Shown one piece after another: positions 59,920 through 64,000 of a DNA stretch of 64,000 nucleotides. How positions within the stretch are numbered: the first letter of the stretch is position 1; every line of letters starts with the position of its first letter. The translations under genes were made by a program, and so were the position numbers. The notes below the pieces were generated by a model. The model did not search any database. It worked only from the letters and a program-made list of their open reading frames with translations, and was not told where the DNA came from. This stretch comes from Alistipes sp. (lineage in GTDB: Bacteria; Bacteroidota; Bacteroidia; Bacteroidales; Rikenellaceae): NCBI GenBank assembly GCA_017536555.1, contig JAFXHE010000001.1, positions 1 through 64,000 of the forward strand. The letters are read 5' to 3'.

Positions 59920-62307
59920 ATGAAGAGTATTTATAGATTATTGACCCTGCTTCTGGTCTCTACTGTGGCACTTGGAGCTTGGAGTTGCAACAAAGGCGGC
60001 GATGACGTTCAGAACGTACCCGCACCTACCATAAGTATTGAGGAGGCTATCCTCTGCCCCGATGATATGGTAGCGCAAATAACCATCATCCCCTCGTCAG
60101 ATACCGAGGCGTGGTACTGGAAGATAGAGCGTGCAGGCGAGAGCACCGCCTACAACAAGGTTGAGGGTGCTGCTGGCGTAATCATCGAGGGTGAGGTTGA
60201 GTATGGCGTGGAGTATACAGTGTCGGCATACGCCGAGAATGGAGGTGGCACAAGCGATGTTGCTACCAAGAGGTTCTGCTTCCTGCCCGAGGAGGCTGCC
60301 GACATCATTATCGGTGAGGTTCTACTCGACGCAGAGACTATGCGTGCATATACCACTATGTACCCATCAAAGATGAGCGAGAAGTGGTACTGGCGCGCTT
60401 ATGACGCGACGACGACTGCCCCCGCTTGGAACGATGTAGTTGGCAATAGCGAACAAAAGATTGAGTTTGACTATGTATACGGCAAGAGCTACATCCTGGA
60501 GGCATACGCCGAGCACGTTGGCGGTAAGAGCGATCTGCGCCAAGTAGAGGTGTACTTTGAGCCAAATAGTGCAACCATAGAGCTCTCGGAGGCTATCTTC
60601 AATGAGGAGGCAATGACCGTTAGCTTCAATGTCACCCCCTCACAGGAGACCGCTATTTGGGGCTGGGCAGTAAATGGTGCCGAGCCTACAACTGTCGAGG
60701 GCAATGCCCCCAACAGCTTTACCTTCGACGTGGAGTATGACACCGAGTATAGCGTAAGCGTGTTTGCAGAGAATGTTGTTGGCAAGGGCGAGAGCAAGAG
60801 CGTAAAGGTTAAGTATGATGCCCCTATCGTTGAGCCACTGGTGAGCATCGCCATAGACAACCTCACAGCCTACACACTTGATGCCATAGTCACCAAGGCA
60901 GACCACTGTGTGCGCTACGTAGCAGGTGCTATGCACAGCGACGCCTTCGACCGTGACACATTTATCGAGCAGGCTCTATCGTCACTCTCTCCCGATGAGA
61001 GCTACCCGCTTATGGTCTTCAACACCGCTACCGAGAGCCGCACATTCTCGGAGCAAGACCTCGTGCGTAACACCAAGGTTGACAGTAATGACAATGCTGG
61101 TATTATACTTATGTCGGGCGACAAATACACTATAGCCGTATATGGCGAGGACGAGAAGGGTCGCTCGGATGTATATACCTGCGAGGTCACTATCCCCGAG
61201 GCAGAGATAGATGGCGATGTAACGGTGAATATCAATATTGACGAGTCTGGCGAGACCTCGGCAGCAATGACAGTCACTGCCGACACCGAGTGCAAGATGC
61301 TCATTGGTTATATGCCCTACTCATCAAACTCTGACGGTCTTATATATGACTTCGGCACGATGTCTAACGACGAGATATGCGAGTATATCGCACAAAACAG
61401 CTTTGACATACCCGCTATCTATAAGGAGCCTATATCACGTCGTATGAACAACCTCGCCCTCGACAGCAAGTTTATGGCATACGCCATCGCTATCAAGGAT
61501 GGCAAGGTGGGTAAGATTGCCTTTAAGGAGTTTGAGACAAAGACCTCGTCACTACGAGGCACCGCAAAGATTACCGCTGCAACCATTGAGGAGCAGAAAT
61601 CTTATGAGACACTCAACGTCACACTTACGGCTGATGATAACGCACGCAAGGTTCGTCTCTATGCTGCCCCCTCTAACGACCATTTGTCGTATGCCGACAA
61701 CCTGGAGTATGTTATGGGTAGCGACACCTACCAGAACTACCGCGAGGAGTACGCTTATGACACCGCCGCAGGCTCTATCAGCATCAATATCGACATCCAC
61801 CACCCTGGCGATAAGTACTATCTCTATGCCGTGGCTGTTGATGAGGCTGGCGAGGCTGGCGAGATGGTCTGCGTAGCACAGCTTGCAGGCTTTGACACCG
61901 AGTACTACCAGACTATCGAGGAGACAACCGACTCAAATATTACCCTCGGAGGTACAGGCGAGGTTAAACTTACCGCAGAGGTCACCCTCGAGACTGCCGA
62001 TCAGATTGATGCTAACATCAGTGTTAAGTTCCTCTCAACAAATATTGAGAAGGTGTGGCTCTATCGTATAAATGAGGGTAAGACAGAGAGTATACGTGAC
62101 CGCATCCTTACAGCCTATGCCAACTACCCCTCAATCGTTGGAGCCAAGCAGGAGGTAAAGGATGGCGACACAAAGGCATACCAGTATATGATACCCTACT
62201 CGGAGACATACGGTGGTACTATCGTTGTTGCCGTAGTCCTCGACACTGACGGCAAGTTCAACATCAGCTACTGCTACGTTGCTGGTAAGGGCGTTCAAGA
62301 GCTGTAA
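59920..62307 (+). CDS. Large surface lipoprotein with repeated fibronectin-like domains
   Basis: 795 aa. Signal peptide with lipobox GAWSC (cysteine ~23), followed by NKGGDD. Three related beta domains of ~90 residues occur early (residues ~35-310; each ends in a SAYAEN-, EAYAEH- or VFAENV-type motif and includes ETAIWGW- or EKWYWRA-like strands). Longer beta domains follow. Likely an adhesin or surface scaffold. Last gene of the operon; a terminator lies at 62329. Confidence 0.75.
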   Translation: MKSIYRLLTLLLVSTVALGAWSCNKGGDDVQNVPAPTISIEEAILCPDDMVAQITIIPSSDTEAWYWKIERAGESTAYNKVEGAAGVIIEGEVEYGVEYTVSAYAENGGGTSDVATKRFCFLPEEAADIIIGEVLLDAETMRAYTTMYPSKMSEKWYWRAYDATTTAPAWNDVVGNSEQKIEFDYVYGKSYILEAYAEHVGGKSDLRQVEVYFEPNSATIELSEAIFNEEAMTVSFNVTPSQETAIWGWAVNGAEPTTVEGNAPNSFTFDVEYDTEYSVSVFAENVVGKGESKSVKVKYDAPIVEPLVSIAIDNLTAYTLDAIVTKADHCVRYVAGAMHSDAFDRDTFIEQALSSLSPDESYPLMVFNTATESRTFSEQDLVRNTKVDSNDNAGIILMSGDKYTIAVYGEDEKGRSDVYTCEVTIPEAEIDGDVTVNINIDESGETSAAMTVTADTECKMLIGYMPYSSNSDGLIYDFGTMSNDEICEYIAQNSFDIPAIYKEPISRRMNNLALDSKFMAYAIAIKDGKVGKIAFKEFETKTSSLRGTAKITAATIEEQKSYETLNVTLTADDNARKVRLYAAPSNDHLSYADNLEYVMGSDTYQNYREEYAYDTAAGSISINIDIHHPGDKYYLYAVAVDEAGEAGEMVCVAQLAGFDTEYYQTIEETTDSNITLGGTGEVKLTAEVTLETADQIDANISVKFLSTNIEKVWLYRINEGKTESIRDRILTAYANYPSIVGAKQEVKDGDTKAYQYMIPYSETYGGTIVVAVVLDTDGKFNISYCYVAGKGVQEL

Positions 62308-62328
62308 TCAATAGAGTATATAAACATC

Positions 62329-62363
62329 ATAGGCTGCCTTCGAATGAAGACAGCCTATTTTTA
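62329..62363 (+). terminator. Terminator of the lipoprotein operon
   Basis: ATAGGCTG / CAGCCTAT with an inner CTTC/GAAG stem extension, followed by TTTTTATG. 22 bp after the last stop codon. Confidence 0.8.
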
Positions 62364-62466
62364 TGGTATAGGTAGATTCTGCTGTGGCTAATATCTTGTA
62401 TTGTACTCTTCTCGTACACCGTAGATGGGTATTCCTTGAAGTGAATGAGGATTCCCTGAAGTAAAT
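62364..62466. other. Intergenic leader to the tandem repeats
   Basis: About 100 bp with GAGGATTCCCTGAAGT-like half-units (near 62447) that look like decayed copies of the repeat start. No gene. Confidence 0.45.
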
Positions 62467-62884
62467 GAGGATTCCGAGAACAAGCGTAACAACAAAATCG
62501 TCCTTTATACACTACCCGATAAAAACGGGTATAAACGAGGAATTTTTAGGCTTGCGTAGTTCGAGAAACCGCAGTTTACAAAGCGTCAATAAGGATTTCG
62601 TGAATAAGCGTAACGACAAAATTACCGTTCATACACTACCCAATATAAACGGGTATAAACGAGGAATTTTTAGGCTTGCGTAGTTCGAGAAACCGCAGTT
62701 TACTTAAGCGTAAATGAGGATTTCGAGAACAAGCGTAACGACAAAATTACCGTTTATACACTACCCAATAAAAACGGGTATAAACGAGGAATTTTTAGGC
62801 TTGCGTAGTTCGAGAAACCGCAGTTTACTTAAGCGTAAATGAGGATTTCGAGAACAAGCGTAACGACAAAATTACCGTTTATAC
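62467..62884. repeat. Tandem repeat array, 3.3 units of ~125 bp
   Basis: Units start at 62467, 62591, 62716 and 62841 (last partial); periods 124, 125 and 125. Each has GAGGATTTCGAGAACAAGCG, an inverted pair CGTTTATAC / GTATAAACG flanking ACTACCCAATAAAAACGG, and TTTTTAGGCTTGCGTAGTTC. Copies 3 and 4 are almost identical, copy 1 most diverged. No protein is supported across the units. The array ends 6 bp before the antiporter stop codon. Confidence 0.85.
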
Positions 62885-62890
62885 GTGTTT

Positions 62891-64000
62891 TTACACCTTG
62901 TGTATATGCTTTATACCCAAAGCCTGAACCTGCTGTATAAGTTCCTCATTATTATCAGACACGACAAGTAACTTATCGCCAGGGAGCAACTTTGAGAAGC
63001 CCTTGGGAACGAAGTAGCTATTGTCACGATACACCATCACAACGAGGGTGTTACCTGGTAGTCTGATATCTTTGAGCGTGTCGCCATTATGAAGCATCGA
63101 GGCGGTAACGCCAATCTCCGAGAACTCGCTACGTATATGGTCAGGCACCGTGAGCTTGAAGGTCTTATCGGGCATCTCATACGATAGTGAGAGCCAGTTA
63201 GCCATCGCGCTTACGGTAGAGCCCTGTACAAGTAGCGAGATTATAGTAACGAGGAAGACCACATTGAAGATGTAGTCGGCACCCTCGATACCAGCAGCTA
63301 TGGGGCTCAATGCAAATATGATGGGCACAGCACCACGTAGACCCACCCACGACACATATACGCGTGCTTTGGGTGTAAAATCTCTAAATGGTATCATACA
63401 GGCAAATGTCGATATGGGACGTGACACGAAGATCATAAAAAGACCTACGGCGAGACCCATATATAGCACATCGGGCTGGAGCAACTCTTCTACATCCACA
63501 AGCAGACCCAAAGCAAGGAACATTACGATTTGCAGCAGCCACGTGAAACTATCAAAGAAGGTACCGAGCATATTGCGATAGACAATACGGCGGTTACCTA
63601 CGACAAGACCTGCGATATATACAGCAAGGTATCCGTTACCACTCGAGATAGTGGTAAACGAGAATGTAAAGAAGGCGCAAGCCAACAGTAGCACCGAATA
63701 GAGTGATGGGTTGCTACGTATGTTGATTCGATTGATAATCCACACCGTGACACGTCCAAAGGCGTAGCCAAGAACACCACCTACGGACATCTGTATAATG
63801 AAGGTTATCATCGCCTGCTGCCAATCCAACTCGGCACCACTTGCCGCAATACCAACCAACATAACGGTAAGTATATACGCCATAGGGTCGTTACTACCAC
63901 TCTCCAACTCAAGCAGCGGACGCAGATTCTCACGCAGACCCTGTTTCTTGGCTCGAAGAATCGAGAAGACCGATGCCGAATCGGTAGATGACATCGTCGC
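62891..64000 (-). CDS. Potassium/proton antiporter (CPA1 family), partial
   Basis: 370 codons in the window, the 5' end lying beyond 64000. It starts inside the conserved transmembrane stretch SSTDSASVFSILRAKKQGLR, with about seven further membrane helices (ISSGNGYLAVYIAGLVVGNR; SWVGLRGAVPIIFALSPIAA). The last ~120 residues are a cytosolic TrkA-C/RCK_C-like domain (DTLKDIRLPGNTLVVMVYRD). This is the layout of NhaP2/CvrA-type K+/H+ antiporters, which use the proton gradient to export potassium. Confidence 0.85.
   Translation of the reverse strand, partial: ATMSSTDSASVFSILRAKKQGLRENLRPLLELESGSNDPMAYILTVMLVGIAASGAELDWQQAMITFIIQMSVGGVLGYAFGRVTVWIINRINIRSNPSLYSVLLLACAFFTFSFTTISSGNGYLAVYIAGLVVGNRRIVYRNMLGTFFDSFTWLLQIVMFLALGLLVDVEELLQPDVLYMGLAVGLFMIFVSRPISTFACMIPFRDFTPKARVYVSWVGLRGAVPIIFALSPIAAGIEGADYIFNVVFLVTIISLLVQGSTVSAMANWLSLSYEMPDKTFKLTVPDHIRSEFSEIGVTASMLHNGDTLKDIRLPGNTLVVMVYRDNSYFVPKGFSKLLPGDKLLVVSDNNEELIQQVQALGIKHIHKV

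Overview
The window is a piece of a Bacteroidales chromosome (phylum Bacteroidota) carrying one apparently complete prophage of about 44.2 kb. The assignment rests on Bacteroidota-type promoters (TTTG, a 19-21 bp spacer, then TAnnTTTG) upstream of many genes, no reliance on Shine-Dalgarno sites, a GLPGLI/outer-membrane-barrel gene set, BACON and leucine-rich lipoproteins with surface-export signals, and a HicAB pair of Bacteroidota type. The genus cannot be fixed by eye; an Alistipes-like host is possible.

Layout. 1-3935: minus-strand host operon of a TonB-plug outer-membrane barrel, an unknown exported protein and a GLPGLI protein cut by the window edge. 3936-4909: host intergenic DNA with two ~300-bp direct repeats rich in nested inverted repeats. 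4910-49150: prophage inserted in the 3' end of the initiator tRNA-fMet gene (tRNA at 49137-49209, minus strand), bounded by the identical 15-bp core GTAGCGGGGGGAGGA. 49578-62363: a plus-strand host operon of seven lipoproteins (one of them a subtilisin-like protease) and a DUF1573 protein. 62467-62884: ~125-bp tandem repeats. 62891-64000: a partial K+/H+ antiporter, minus strand.

Prophage, left to right: XRE repressor (minus) and divergent early genes; a CHC2-Toprim-ATPase primase/helicase; a cluster of CTACA/TGTAG repeats that may be the replication origin; small early genes; then a head block (S49 protease, HK97-type capsid protein, a PLD-like protein, terminase small and large). An accessory island with an ArdC-N-like gene follows, then portal and connector genes, a pseudo-exonuclease/BRCT gene, a structured RNA with its own promoter, tail genes (tape measure 1437 aa, baseplate), a 1905-aa receptor-binding protein, a diversity-generating retroelement (DGR), lysis genes, HicAB and the integrase. 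The long tape measure indicates a siphovirus.

The most notable system is the DGR. The last 83 bp before the end of the 1905-aa gene (VR, 42626-42708) match a template repeat (TR, 43715-43797) at all 53 non-adenine positions and differ at 16 of 30 template adenines. An Avd-like gene and a reverse transcriptase with an FMDD active site lie beside it, and the TR is unusually an open in-frame part of the RT reading frame. Two further structures look undescribed: a phage promoter class GTCCTTTT-N19-TAnnTTTG found four times exactly (plus one near match) ahead of head, tail, baseplate and lysis genes, and a ~135-nt multibranched RNA (27297-27432) whose 3' arm can pair either with its own 5' arm or with a copy of that arm at the start codon of the next gene.
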